From Paracoccaceae bacterium (GTDB lineage: Bacteria > Pseudomonadota > Alphaproteobacteria > Rhodobacterales > Rhodobacteraceae): 9,890 bases of DNA. This document shows positions 1-7,509 of this stretch, piece after piece. Location: the NCBI GenBank assembly GCA_003565055.1, contig PXDM01000479.1, positions 1 to 9,890 of the forward strand, written 5' to 3'. Both the position numbers and the translations under genes were made by a program. Position 1 is the stretch's first letter, and each line of letters begins with the position of its first letter. The notes beneath the pieces are model-generated. The model searched no databases, had not been told where the DNA came from, and was given only the letters and a program-made list of their open reading frames with translations.

Positions 1-1337
1 TGAAGGTGAACGCCCTGAGCACCCAAGTGCAGGGAGAGTGGGAGGAAGTTTTTGCTGCGGTTCGCGAAGGGGCCGAGGCGTTTTTACGCGCATTGGCGCA
101 AGGCAACTCGCCGCTCATCGTCTCCTCCATCGCGCCCGAGGCGCTTTGCGCGCAGCTTGACGCCGCAGCCCTGCGCGATGGGCAGAAAACGCGTTTCGAG
201 CGCCCTGATCTCGCCACGGATTTCATCACCCCGCGCAATGATATCGAGCGGATGCTGGCGGGCTTCTGGTCCGATCTGCTGGGCGTCGAACAGATCGGGG
301 TCGAGGATGATTTCTTCGATCTGGGCGGGCATTCGCTGATCGCGGTGCGGCTCTTTGCGCAGATCAAGAAAGCCTTCGGAGTCGACTTCCCGATTTCGCT
401 TCTCTTCGAGGCCCCGACCATCGCCGCCTGCGCCGCGCGGCTGAGCGAAGCGACCGGGCAAGTGCCCGACGCCGGGGCCGGGTCAGAGCGTGCGGCCCCG
501 CGCCGCCGCTTCACGCATCTGGTCGCGATGCATGAGGGCGAAGGTGGTCCGCGCACGCCGTTTTTTCTGGTCGCGGGCATGTTCGGAAATGTGCTCAATC
601 TGCGCCATCTGGCGATGCTCCTGGGACGGGATCGGCCCTTCTACGGGTTGCAGGCGCGCGGGTTGTTCGGGGGCGAAGCACCGCATGACCGCATCGAAGA
701 GGCTGCTGCTGATTACATCGCCGAGATGCGGCAGGTTCAGCCGCATGGGCCCTATCTGCTGGGCGGCTTCTCGGGCGGCGGGATCACGGCCTATGAAATC
801 GCGCGCCAGTTGGAAGCCGCGGGCGAGACAGTCGAGCTTGTGGCCATGCTCGACACGCCGCTGCCTGTGACCCCGCGCCTCTCGACGCCCGACAAGGTGT
901 TGATCAAGCTCGCGGAATTCCGGCGCAGGGGGCCGGGCTATGCGCTCGACTGGTGGCGCGCGCGCCGCGAATGGCAGCAGAGCCTCGCGCAAGGGCCGAA
1001 GACCGATAGCGACGACGCCTTCCACAATGCTGCGATTGAAGCCGCCTTCCGCCGCGCGGTTGCGGCCTATGAGGTGCAGCCGTGGCAGGGCAATCTGGTG
1101 CTGTTCCGCCCGCCCCTCGACCAGTATTGGCGCGTGACGAACGGGGCCTGGGTCAACCGCGCGAAAGAATATGTGCTGGCGGATAATGGCTGGTCGCCCT
1201 TCGCGCCGCATCTGCAGGTCTTCGAGGTTCCGGGCAATCACGATTCGATGGTGCTCGAGCCGAATGTCCGCGTGCTGGCAGCCCGTTTGCGCCAGATCAT
1301 TGCCGACCGCCCCGCGACAAGAGAGGCTGCAGAATGA
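1..1337 (+). CDS. C-terminal part of a polyketide/peptide synthase: carrier domain plus type I thioesterase (5' end outside window)
   Basis: This is the end of an assembly-line synthase that holds the mature chain and releases it. The frame is open to the window edge, so the GTG at 6 is probably internal and the gene is 5'-partial. Counting residues from that GTG, 16-60 resemble the C-terminal end of a polyketide ketoreductase domain and its linker (moderate confidence). A carrier domain follows at about 76-148, with DLGGHSL and phosphopantetheine Ser110. The thioesterase spans about 170-435: GFSGGG gives nucleophile Ser256, MLDTPLP gives Asp283, and PGNHDSM gives His412, so the catalytic triad looks complete. 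Such domains release chains by hydrolysis or cyclisation, and sequence alone does not say which. The stop overlaps the next start (ATGA). That this protein carries the last module is inferred from the thioesterase. Confidence 0.9.
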   Translation, partial: KVNALSTQVQGEWEEVFAAVREGAEAFLRALAQGNSPLIVSSIAPEALCAQLDAAALRDGQKTRFERPDLATDFITPRNDIERMLAGFWSDLLGVEQIGVEDDFFDLGGHSLIAVRLFAQIKKAFGVDFPISLLFEAPTIAACAARLSEATGQVPDAGAGSERAAPRRRFTHLVAMHEGEGGPRTPFFLVAGMFGNVLNLRHLAMLLGRDRPFYGLQARGLFGGEAPHDRIEEAAADYIAEMRQVQPHGPYLLGGFSGGGITAYEIARQLEAAGETVELVAMLDTPLPVTPRLSTPDKVLIKLAEFRRRGPGYALDWWRARREWQQSLAQGPKTDSDDAFHNAAIEAAFRRAVAAYEVQPWQGNLVLFRPPLDQYWRVTNGAWVNRAKEYVLADNGWSPFAPHLQVFEVPGNHDSMVLEPNVRVLAARLRQIIADRPATREAAE

Positions 1338-2326
1338 CCGCATCAGTTCTGACTGTGATCCTGAATTACCGCACGGCAGAGATGACCCTGCGCGCGGCGC
1401 AGGCCGCGTTTCGCGCGATGGAGGGCGTCGCGGGCGGGATCACCATTGTCGATAATGACAGCCAGGACGGCTCTTTCGAGATGCTGTCATCGCAAACGGC
1501 GGACTGGCCGCGCGTGCAGGTGCTGCAGTCCGGGCGCAATGGCGGGTTCGGCGCGGGCAACAATGTCGGCATCCGCGCCGGGCTGCCGGGGGGCGGGCGA
1601 CCCGATTATGTCTATCTGCTCAATTCCGATGCTTTCCCCGACCCTGACGCGATCACGCGGATGCGTGACTATATGCTGGACCATCCCGATTGCGGCTTTG
1701 CAGGCGGGCGCTTGCGTTCGCCCGAGGGCGAGGAACATGTCTCGGTCTTTCGCTTCCCGACGATCTGGTCGGAATTCGAGGGTGCGGCGCATACGCGCTT
1801 CATCAGCCGCATGCTCGCGCGTCATATCGTGCCGCTCGGGGTACCGCAGACGATCACGCGGATCGACTGGTGCGCGGGCGCGAGTGTGATCTTTCCCAGC
1901 CGCGTGCTCGATCAGGTCGGGCTCTTCGATGAGGGATTTTTCCTCTATTTCGAGGAAACGGACCTCTGCTTTCGCATCCATGAGGCAGGCTTTCACGGGG
2001 TCTATCTGCCCGATGCGCAGGCCGTGCATATCACGGGGGCCTCGACCGGGCTCACGGGGCTCACACGCAAGCCCGGCTACTGGTTCGACTCGCGCGCGCT
2101 TTATTTCCGCAAACGTGGCGGGGCGGCCTATCTGGGATTGGCGACGCTCGCGCATCTGACAGGCGGGCTGATCTGGGAGTTGCGGCGCAGGGTGCAGCGC
2201 AAAGACGACCGCATCGCGCCATATTTTCTCCGCGATCTTGTGTCACATAGTTTGCGCGGCGTGGCGCGGGGAAACTCGCGTCTGCGTGACATGCCAAAGA
2301 CGCGACAGGCGTCTGATGCGAGGTGA
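1334..2326 (+). CDS. Family 2 glycosyltransferase (rhamnosyltransferase-like)
   Basis: This 330-residue protein is probably a cytosolic inverting glycosyltransferase with a GT-A fold that moves a sugar from a nucleotide donor. The start shows the usual family pattern: a strand ending in VILNYR (about 8-13), then IVDNDSQDGS (38-47), then NGGFGAGNN (69-77). LLNSDA (95-100) occupies the metal-binding DxD position. A second conserved block, WCAGAS (179-184) followed by FDEGFFLYFEETDLCFR (198-214), matches the acceptor/catalytic-base region of rhamnosyltransferase-type members. No convincing membrane span is seen. The start is fixed by GAGAGG at 1321-1326, seven bases upstream, and by the ATGA overlap with the synthase gene. 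Its place between two assembly-line genes suggests it glycosylates the product or an intermediate. Donor and acceptor cannot be read from the sequence. Confidence 0.9.
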   Translation: MTASVLTVILNYRTAEMTLRAAQAAFRAMEGVAGGITIVDNDSQDGSFEMLSSQTADWPRVQVLQSGRNGGFGAGNNVGIRAGLPGGGRPDYVYLLNSDAFPDPDAITRMRDYMLDHPDCGFAGGRLRSPEGEEHVSVFRFPTIWSEFEGAAHTRFISRMLARHIVPLGVPQTITRIDWCAGASVIFPSRVLDQVGLFDEGFFLYFEETDLCFRIHEAGFHGVYLPDAQAVHITGASTGLTGLTRKPGYWFDSRALYFRKRGGAAYLGLATLAHLTGGLIWELRRRVQRKDDRIAPYFLRDLVSHSLRGVARGNSRLRDMPKTRQASDAR

Positions 2327-2329
2327 GAG

Positions 2330-3229
2330 ATGCAACCGATGTCCACGGTCCTGATTGGGGATGAGGCGCTGCTGGCCGAATGCGGCGCCCAACTGCTCAG
2401 CGCCGGGCATCGCATCATGGCTGTGGCAACCCGCAATCCGCGGGTCGCGCAATGGGCCGAGGGGCTGCGCATATCCGTCCTTGCGCCGGGGCCGGATCTG
2501 GCCGCCCAGCTTGCCGACGCGCGCTTCGACTGGCTGTTGAATATCGCCGGGCTCGACCGGCTCGGCGCGGATATGCTCGCCCTGCCCCGGCTTGGGGCCG
2601 TGAATTTCCATGACGGGCCGCTGCCGCACTATGCCGGGCTCAATGCGCCGGTCTGGGCGCTTCTGAATGGCGAGGCACAGCACGGGATCAGCTGGCATCG
2701 CATGGTGGCAGGGATTGACGAAGGCCCGGTGCTGGTGCGCCGCAACATCGACATCGACCCCGATGAGACCGCGCTCACGCTCAATGCCAAATGTTTCGCC
2801 GCCGCTTGCGAGAGCTTCGGCGAGGTCATCTCGGCACTGGCGCAGGACGCCGCCGGGGTGGCGCAGGATCTCGGCCAGCGCAGGGTCTACCGCCGCGACG
2901 ACCGGCCCGAAAATGCCGGGTTTCTCGATCTCACGCAGCCCGCCGAAACGCTCGCGCGGCGGGTGCGCACGCTTGATCATGGTCCCTATTGGAACCCGCT
3001 GACCACGCCCAAACTCGCCCTTGGCCCGCGCGTCGTCTGCGTCAGCACGGCTTTCGCCACCGACAGGGATGGCGCGCCGGGAGAGATCCTCGCGGTCGAT
3101 GCCGATACGGTCACGGTCGCCTGCGGGACCGGGGCGCTGATCTGCATGGGGCTCATCTGCCAGCAGGGCCTGCCCGTCGCGCCGAATGGACTTGTCGAGA
3201 TTGGCGCGCGACTGCCCGCGCCCGATCCC
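2330..3229 (+). other. Domain: N-terminal formyltransferase with intact catalytic triad
   Basis: Residues 1-300 of the synthetase resemble methionyl-tRNA formyltransferase, which takes a formyl group from 10-formyl-tetrahydrofolate. The catalytic Asn-x-His appears in VNFHDGPLPHYAG as Asn92 and His94. The Asp appears in AGIDEGP as Asp130, exactly 36 residues after the His, as in the E. coli enzyme (His108 to Asp144, from memory). Residues about 197-275, including PGEILAVDADTVTVACG, resemble the C-terminal subdomain of that enzyme. In linear gramicidin synthetase a comparable N-terminal domain formylates the amine of the first aminoacyl-carrier, which marks the module as an initiator. By analogy this one would formylate the residue on Ser1410. 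A related carbon or nitrogen acceptor cannot be excluded. Confidence 0.85.
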
Positions 3230-6200
3230 GGCCATGCAGAGGCGCTCGCGCACGTGGTTGCGGGCGAGCCCGCGATGCGCCGGGCGCTGCACGCGTTCAC
3301 CCCCGCGCCCTGGCGCTTCGGTCAACCAACCGCTGCGCAACCACTGGGCACGCGCGACCAGAGCCGCGCCGCGCGGATCGCAGCTTTCGCGCTGGCGCTC
3401 GCAGAGCGCATCCAGCAGCGGCAGTTCGATCTGCGCTATGTGACCCCCGCCATGGCCGCAGCACCAGAGATCCTCTCGGGCTGGGTGCCGCTCCGGATCG
3501 ACCTTGACGCGGGCGATCTGACCGAGGCGCTGGAGCGCCAGCTGAGCCACGCCGAACGCGCGCCCGGCTTTGCGCGCGATCTCATCGCGCGCGATCCGCG
3601 GCTTGGCCCGGTCGCTGCGCCGCCGGTGACGATTTGTGACGCAGGCGCGCCCGTCGCGGGCTCTCTGGTCTTCGATCTCGACGCCGACATGATACGCCAT
3701 GACCCCGAGACCTTCCCCAGCCGGGAGGCCGAGGACTTCGCCCAGCAGATCCGCGCCGCGCTCGATGCGCCCCTTGAGGCTGCACCCGACACGACCCGCG
3801 CCTATGCGCGCCAGTGCATCCATCACGCCTTCGAAGCGCAGGTCGCCCGCACGCCCGACGCCATCGCCCTCAGCCACGAGACGCGGGAGCTGAGCTACGA
3901 GGAGTTGAATGCCCGCGCGAACAGGCTTGCGCATGTGCTGATCAGCATGGGGATCGGCCCGGATATGCCGGTGGCGCTTTGCGTGCGGCGTGGGCCTGCG
4001 CTTCTGGTCGGCGCGCTGGGGATCCTCAAGGCAGGCGGGGCCTATGTGCCGATGGATCCCGATTACCCGCCAGAGCGGCTTGCGCATTTCCTGAGTGATT
4101 CCGGCGCAGGCGTGATCGTGACCGAGCACAGCCTGCGCGATGCCCTGCCCGCGCATCACTGCGCCATGCTGCAGATCGACACGGATATCCGGCTTGATGA
4201 GGCCCCGGCGACCAACCCGCAAACGCAGGTCACTGCGGATCATCTGGCCTATCTGATCTACACATCCGGTTCTACCGGGCGGCCCAAGGGGGTGATGGTC
4301 GAGCATGGCAATGTCGCCAATTTCTTCGCGGGCATGGATGAGCGCATCTCGCATGACCCGCCGGGCGTGTGGCTCGCGCTGACCTCGCTGAGTTTCGACA
4401 TCTCGGTGCTGGAGCTGTTCTGGACGCTGGCGCGCGGCTTCAAGGTCGTGCTGCAGGGCGACGCGGATCGCGCGATGGTCGCGCATGGGCCTGTGCGCGT
4501 CTCGGACAAGCGGATGGAATTCAGCCTGATGTATTGGGGCAATGACGACGGCCCCGGACCACAGAAATACAAGCTGCTCATCGAGGGCGCGAAATTCGCT
4601 GATCAGCATGGATTCTGCGCAGTCTGGACCCCGGAGCGTCATTTCCATGCTTTTGGCGGGCCGTTTCCGAACCCCGCCGTCACCGGCGCGGCGGTCGCGG
4701 CGGTCACGAAGAACCTCGCCGTGCGCGCGGGCTCCTGCGTGGCCCCGCTGCACCATCCAGTGCGCATCGCCGAAGACTGGGCCGTGATCGACAATCTGAC
4801 CAACGGGCGCACGGGGCTGGGGATCGCCTCGGGCTGGCATCCGGTCGATTTCGTGATCCGCCCCGAAAACCGCCCGCCCCATAACCGCGCGGCGATGTTT
4901 GACATGATCGACACGCTGCGCCGCCTGTGGCGCGGCGAGGCCGTGGAATTCGACAAGGGCGACGGCATGGTGCCCGTCCAGACCCTGCCGCGCCCGGTCT
5001 CTGGCGAATTGCCGCTCTGGCTGACGGTCGCGGGCAACCCCGAAACCTGGCGCGATGCGGGCCGGATCGGGGCCAATGTGCTGACCCATCTCTTGGGCCA
5101 GTCGATTGCCGAAGTCGCCGAGAAGATCGAGATATACCACGCCGCCCTGCGCGACGCGGGCCATGATCCGCGCGATTTCACAGTCACGCTGATGCTGCAC
5201 ACATTCGCGGCGCGCGACCGCGATCATGCGCGGCAAGTGGCGCAAGGGCCGATGAAATCCTACCTTCTGGCCGCCGCCGGTCTCGTCAAGCAATATGCCT
5301 GGGCCTTCCCGGCCTTCAAACGGCCAAAGGGCGCGGCCAATCCGATGGATCTCGACCTCTCGACGCTCTCGCAGGATGAGGTCGACGGCATCCTCGACTA
5401 CGCTTTCCATCGCTATTTTGAGGAGTCTGGCCTCTTCGGCACGGTCGAGGATTGTCTGGCGCGGGTCGAACAGCTCAAGGCCATCGGTGTGACCGAAGTG
5501 GCCTGCCTGATTGATTACGGGATCCATGCCGATCAGGTGCTCGAAGGGCTTTTCCCGCTGGCCGAAGTCGTGCGCCGCGCCAATGCCGGGGCAGACCTGC
5601 CAGCAGATGATTTCTCGATTGCCGCGCAAATCCTGCGCCACAAGGTCACCCATCTGCAATGCACCCCATCCATGGCGCGCATGCTGTGCATGAATGACGA
5701 CGCCCGCGCCGCGCTCGCCAAAGTGGCGCATGTGATGATCGGCGGTGAGGCGCTGCCCGGAGCACTGGCGCAGGACATTGCCGGGCTGACGGGTGCGCCC
5801 GTGCAGAACATGTATGGCCCGACCGAGACCACGATCTGGTCGAGCACAGAGCTGACACACGGCGGCACAGGGGTCGCGGGGCTCGGCAAGCCGATTGCGA
5901 ACACGGTCTTGCATGTGGTCGATGACCAGGGCGCAGAGGTCGCGCCGGGCGGGGCGGGGGAATTGCTCATCGGCGGCGACGGGGTGACGCGCGGCTATTG
6001 GGGCCAGCCGGAGCTGACAGCGGCGCGTTTCATCGCCAATCCTTTCGGGCCGGGGCGGCTCTACCGCACGGGGGATCTGGTGCGGCGCACGGCCTCGGGC
6101 GGGCTCGCCTTTCTGGGCCGGGTCGATCATCAGGTCAAGATCCGCGGGCACCGGATCGAGCTTGGCGAGATCGAAGCCGCGATCGAGGCGCAGCCGGGGA

Positions 6201-6835
6201 TCACGCAGGCCGTGGTGGTCGCGCGCGAAGAGCGGGCAGGCGATCAGCGGCTGATCGGCTATTACACTGGCACGCCCGGCAGTGATCTGCGCGCGGCCCT
6301 GGCAGCGACATTGCCCGCGCATATGCTGCCGGCCGCACTGGTCCCGCTGGAGGAGTTTCCGCTGACGCCCAACAAGAAAGTCGACCGCAACGCCCTGCCC
6401 GCCCCGTCGATACAGCCCGTGGCGAAGGCCGCGCCGCCGGCGGACCCGCAGCCGCAATCTGACGGAACCCTCGCGACTCTGTCGCAGGTCTGGTGCGAAG
6501 TGCTGGGTCTGCCGCATGTGAGCGCTTCGGACCATTTCTTTCACTTGGGCGGGCATTCGCTGCTCGCGGTGCAGGCGCATCGCGAAATCCGCGCGCGGCT
6601 GGCGCTGCCGGGCGTGTCGATCACGGATGTGTTTCGCTTTCCGGTGCTGGGCGATCTCGCGCGCCATCTCGATGCGATGCAGCGGCCGAAAACCGCGCCC
6701 GAAACAGGGTCCCTGCCCCGTGCCCCCAGCCCGCGCGACGCGCCTGCGCCGGTGCGCGACGTGCCTGCCCGTGACCGAACCGATGCCATGGCCCGCCGCC
6801 GCGCCATGCGACTTGAAAGGACGACACGCAAATGA
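2330..6835 (+). CDS. Nonribosomal peptide synthetase module: formyltransferase - decayed condensation - adenylation with embedded luciferase-like monooxygenase - carrier
   Basis: This 1501-residue protein should activate an amino acid, tether it and modify it. Domains: formyltransferase 1-about 300; decayed condensation-like region about 328-487; adenylation domain 490-720 and 1091-1358, split by a flavin monooxygenase at about 721-1090; carrier 1380-1450 with Ser1410 in HLGGHSL; a Pro/Arg-rich tail of about 50 residues. The adenylation motifs are all present: LSYEEL (521), YTSGSTGRPKG (644), SFDIS (688), MYGPTE (1161), YRTGDL (1245), QVKIRGHRIELGE (1268) and catalytic Lys1350 in NKKVDR. Pocket residues aligned to GrsA read D690-I691-L694-Q1110-M1136-G1138-M1161-I1169-W1170, close to codes I remember for glycine. 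The start at 2330 lies three bases after the glycosyltransferase stop; Met4 (2339) is an alternative. The layout recalls the MupA/Atu3671 monooxygenase family. The final product is unknown. Confidence 0.93.
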   Translation: MQPMSTVLIGDEALLAECGAQLLSAGHRIMAVATRNPRVAQWAEGLRISVLAPGPDLAAQLADARFDWLLNIAGLDRLGADMLALPRLGAVNFHDGPLPHYAGLNAPVWALLNGEAQHGISWHRMVAGIDEGPVLVRRNIDIDPDETALTLNAKCFAAACESFGEVISALAQDAAGVAQDLGQRRVYRRDDRPENAGFLDLTQPAETLARRVRTLDHGPYWNPLTTPKLALGPRVVCVSTAFATDRDGAPGEILAVDADTVTVACGTGALICMGLICQQGLPVAPNGLVEIGARLPAPDPGHAEALAHVVAGEPAMRRALHAFTPAPWRFGQPTAAQPLGTRDQSRAARIAAFALALAERIQQRQFDLRYVTPAMAAAPEILSGWVPLRIDLDAGDLTEALERQLSHAERAPGFARDLIARDPRLGPVAAPPVTICDAGAPVAGSLVFDLDADMIRHDPETFPSREAEDFAQQIRAALDAPLEAAPDTTRAYARQCIHHAFEAQVARTPDAIALSHETRELSYEELNARANRLAHVLISMGIGPDMPVALCVRRGPALLVGALGILKAGGAYVPMDPDYPPERLAHFLSDSGAGVIVTEHSLRDALPAHHCAMLQIDTDIRLDEAPATNPQTQVTADHLAYLIYTSGSTGRPKGVMVEHGNVANFFAGMDERISHDPPGVWLALTSLSFDISVLELFWTLARGFKVVLQGDADRAMVAHGPVRVSDKRMEFSLMYWGNDDGPGPQKYKLLIEGAKFADQHGFCAVWTPERHFHAFGGPFPNPAVTGAAVAAVTKNLAVRAGSCVAPLHHPVRIAEDWAVIDNLTNGRTGLGIASGWHPVDFVIRPENRPPHNRAAMFDMIDTLRRLWRGEAVEFDKGDGMVPVQTLPRPVSGELPLWLTVAGNPETWRDAGRIGANVLTHLLGQSIAEVAEKIEIYHAALRDAGHDPRDFTVTLMLHTFAARDRDHARQVAQGPMKSYLLAAAGLVKQYAWAFPAFKRPKGAANPMDLDLSTLSQDEVDGILDYAFHRYFEESGLFGTVEDCLARVEQLKAIGVTEVACLIDYGIHADQVLEGLFPLAEVVRRANAGADLPADDFSIAAQILRHKVTHLQCTPSMARMLCMNDDARAALAKVAHVMIGGEALPGALAQDIAGLTGAPVQNMYGPTETTIWSSTELTHGGTGVAGLGKPIANTVLHVVDDQGAEVAPGGAGELLIGGDGVTRGYWGQPELTAARFIANPFGPGRLYRTGDLVRRTASGGLAFLGRVDHQVKIRGHRIELGEIEAAIEAQPGITQAVVVAREERAGDQRLIGYYTGTPGSDLRAALAATLPAHMLPAALVPLEEFPLTPNKKVDRNALPAPSIQPVAKAAPPADPQPQSDGTLATLSQVWCEVLGLPHVSASDHFFHLGGHSLLAVQAHREIRARLALPGVSITDVFRFPVLGDLARHLDAMQRPKTAPETGSLPRAPSPRDAPAPVRDVPARDRTDAMARRRAMRLERTTRK
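3311..3790 (+). other. Domain: truncated, probably inactive condensation-like region
   Basis: Residues about 328-487 lie between the formyltransferase and the adenylation domain. The stretch around VPLRIDLDAGDLTEALERQ (386-404), followed by RDLIARDPRL (416-425), looks like the C-terminal half of a condensation domain. The condensation catalytic motif HHxxxDG is absent from the region. The HH at 498-499 belongs to the usual adenylation-domain lead-in, IHHAFEAQVARTPDA. At about 160 residues it is far shorter than the usual 430 or so. I infer a relic or a structural linker that cannot form peptide bonds, in keeping with a loading role for the module. Confidence 0.6.
4490..5599 (+). other. Domain: luciferase-like flavin monooxygenase inserted in the adenylation domain
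   Basis: Residues about 721-1090 interrupt the adenylation domain after motif A4 and before the strand VTHLQCTPS that leads to A5. The insert is about 370 residues, the size of a full luciferase-like monooxygenase. WTPERHFHAFGG (766-777) aligns with the EHHFTEFG region of bacterial luciferase alpha. APLHHPVRIAEDWAVIDNLTNGR (805-827) and ASGWHPVDF (833-841) are further family blocks. At the luciferase catalytic His position this protein has Arg770, with His771 next to it. Expected cofactors are reduced FMN and oxygen. The family, as I remember it, is the natural-product luciferase-like monooxygenase type named after MupA and Atu3671. Embedded monooxygenases in some glycine modules have been linked to oxime formation, but the reaction here is not determined. 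Confidence 0.88.
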
Positions 6836-7509
6836 TCCAGCAGAAATTCGCTTTCCCCGAATTCGCCCGCCATCTGTTTTCCGACACAGTCGCCATGGCC
6901 TCGACCGACCCGCGCGCGCCCATGCCGCGCCTGTTGGGCGATGAAGTTCTGGCCGTTGAGCAGGTCTCGACAGCGCGCGCGCGCGAATTCGGCGCGGGCC
7001 GCGATGCGGCGCGCGCGGCGATGGTGCAGCTTGGCCATGTCCCGCGCCCTGTGCTGCAAGGGCCGAACCGCGCGCCGATCTGGCCCGTCGGGCTGACCGG
7101 GTCCATCACGCATAACGAGACGACATGCCTCGCCGTGGTGACGGATGCGCCTGAAATCGCCGCGCTCGGCATTGATCTGGAAGCCGCGAGCGCGCTCGAT
7201 CCGTCGCTCTGGCCCGAGGTCTGCACCATGCCCGAAATGAACTGGCTCGCGAAACTTGGCCCGTCGCAGCGCGGGAATTTCGCCAAGCTGATCTTTTGCG
7301 CGAAAGAGGCCGTCTACAAGGCGCAATATCAGATCAGCCGAACGCTGATGGATTTTCAGGCCGTCGATCTGGAATTCGACCTGCAGGCAAGCGCCTTCAC
7401 AGCGCGGTTCACGCGCGATCTGCCCGGCTTCGCGCCCGATGCGCGCCTGCGGGGACGGTTTTCGATTCTGTCCTCGACCTTTGTTGCGGGCGTCGAGATC
7501 TGCCGCTGA
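6832..7509 (+). CDS. 4'-phosphopantetheinyl transferase, EntD/Sfp type
   Basis: This 225-residue protein should convert inactive carrier domains to their holo form by moving phosphopantetheine from coenzyme A to the carrier serine. Targets here would be the carrier serines of the synthetase (1410) and of the thioesterase protein. The family motifs are clear: VGLTGSITHN (86-95), ALGIDLE (111-117) with Mg-binding Asp115 and Glu117, and FCAKEAVYKAQY (155-166) with the KExxYK pattern. The length fits the EntD group. It starts inside the synthetase stop (ATGA), with AAGGA at 6817-6821 as a plausible ribosome site ten bases upstream, so its synthesis is probably coupled to that of its substrate. 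It is the last gene of the operon. Confidence in the function is high; whether it also serves other carriers in the cell is unknown. Confidence 0.93.
   Translation: MIQQKFAFPEFARHLFSDTVAMASTDPRAPMPRLLGDEVLAVEQVSTARAREFGAGRDAARAAMVQLGHVPRPVLQGPNRAPIWPVGLTGSITHNETTCLAVVTDAPEIAALGIDLEAASALDPSLWPEVCTMPEMNWLAKLGPSQRGNFAKLIFCAKEAVYKAQYQISRTLMDFQAVDLEFDLQASAFTARFTRDLPGFAPDARLRGRFSILSSTFVAGVEICR

Noticed and set aside
483..1343. Minus-strand frame of 286 codons opposite the thioesterase
   Set aside because: Low-complexity Arg/His-rich translation opposite a gene with an intact catalytic triad; a composition shadow.
3784..3838. HH residues near the start of the adenylation domain as a possible condensation active site
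   Set aside because: They fall in IHHAFEAQVARTPDA, the standard adenylation lead-in, and there is no DG at the required spacing.
2243..6667. Very long open frame of 1474 codons on the minus strand opposite the synthetase
   Set aside because: It mirrors the real gene: GC-rich third positions on the + strand suppress stops in one antisense frame. Its translation is full of His, Arg and Asp with no recognisable domain, while the + frame has complete enzyme motifs.
6729..6769. Short direct repeat GCGCGACGxGCCTGC in the synthetase tail
   Set aside because: Only two imperfect copies in Pro/Arg/Asp-rich coding sequence; best explained by codon and amino-acid bias.
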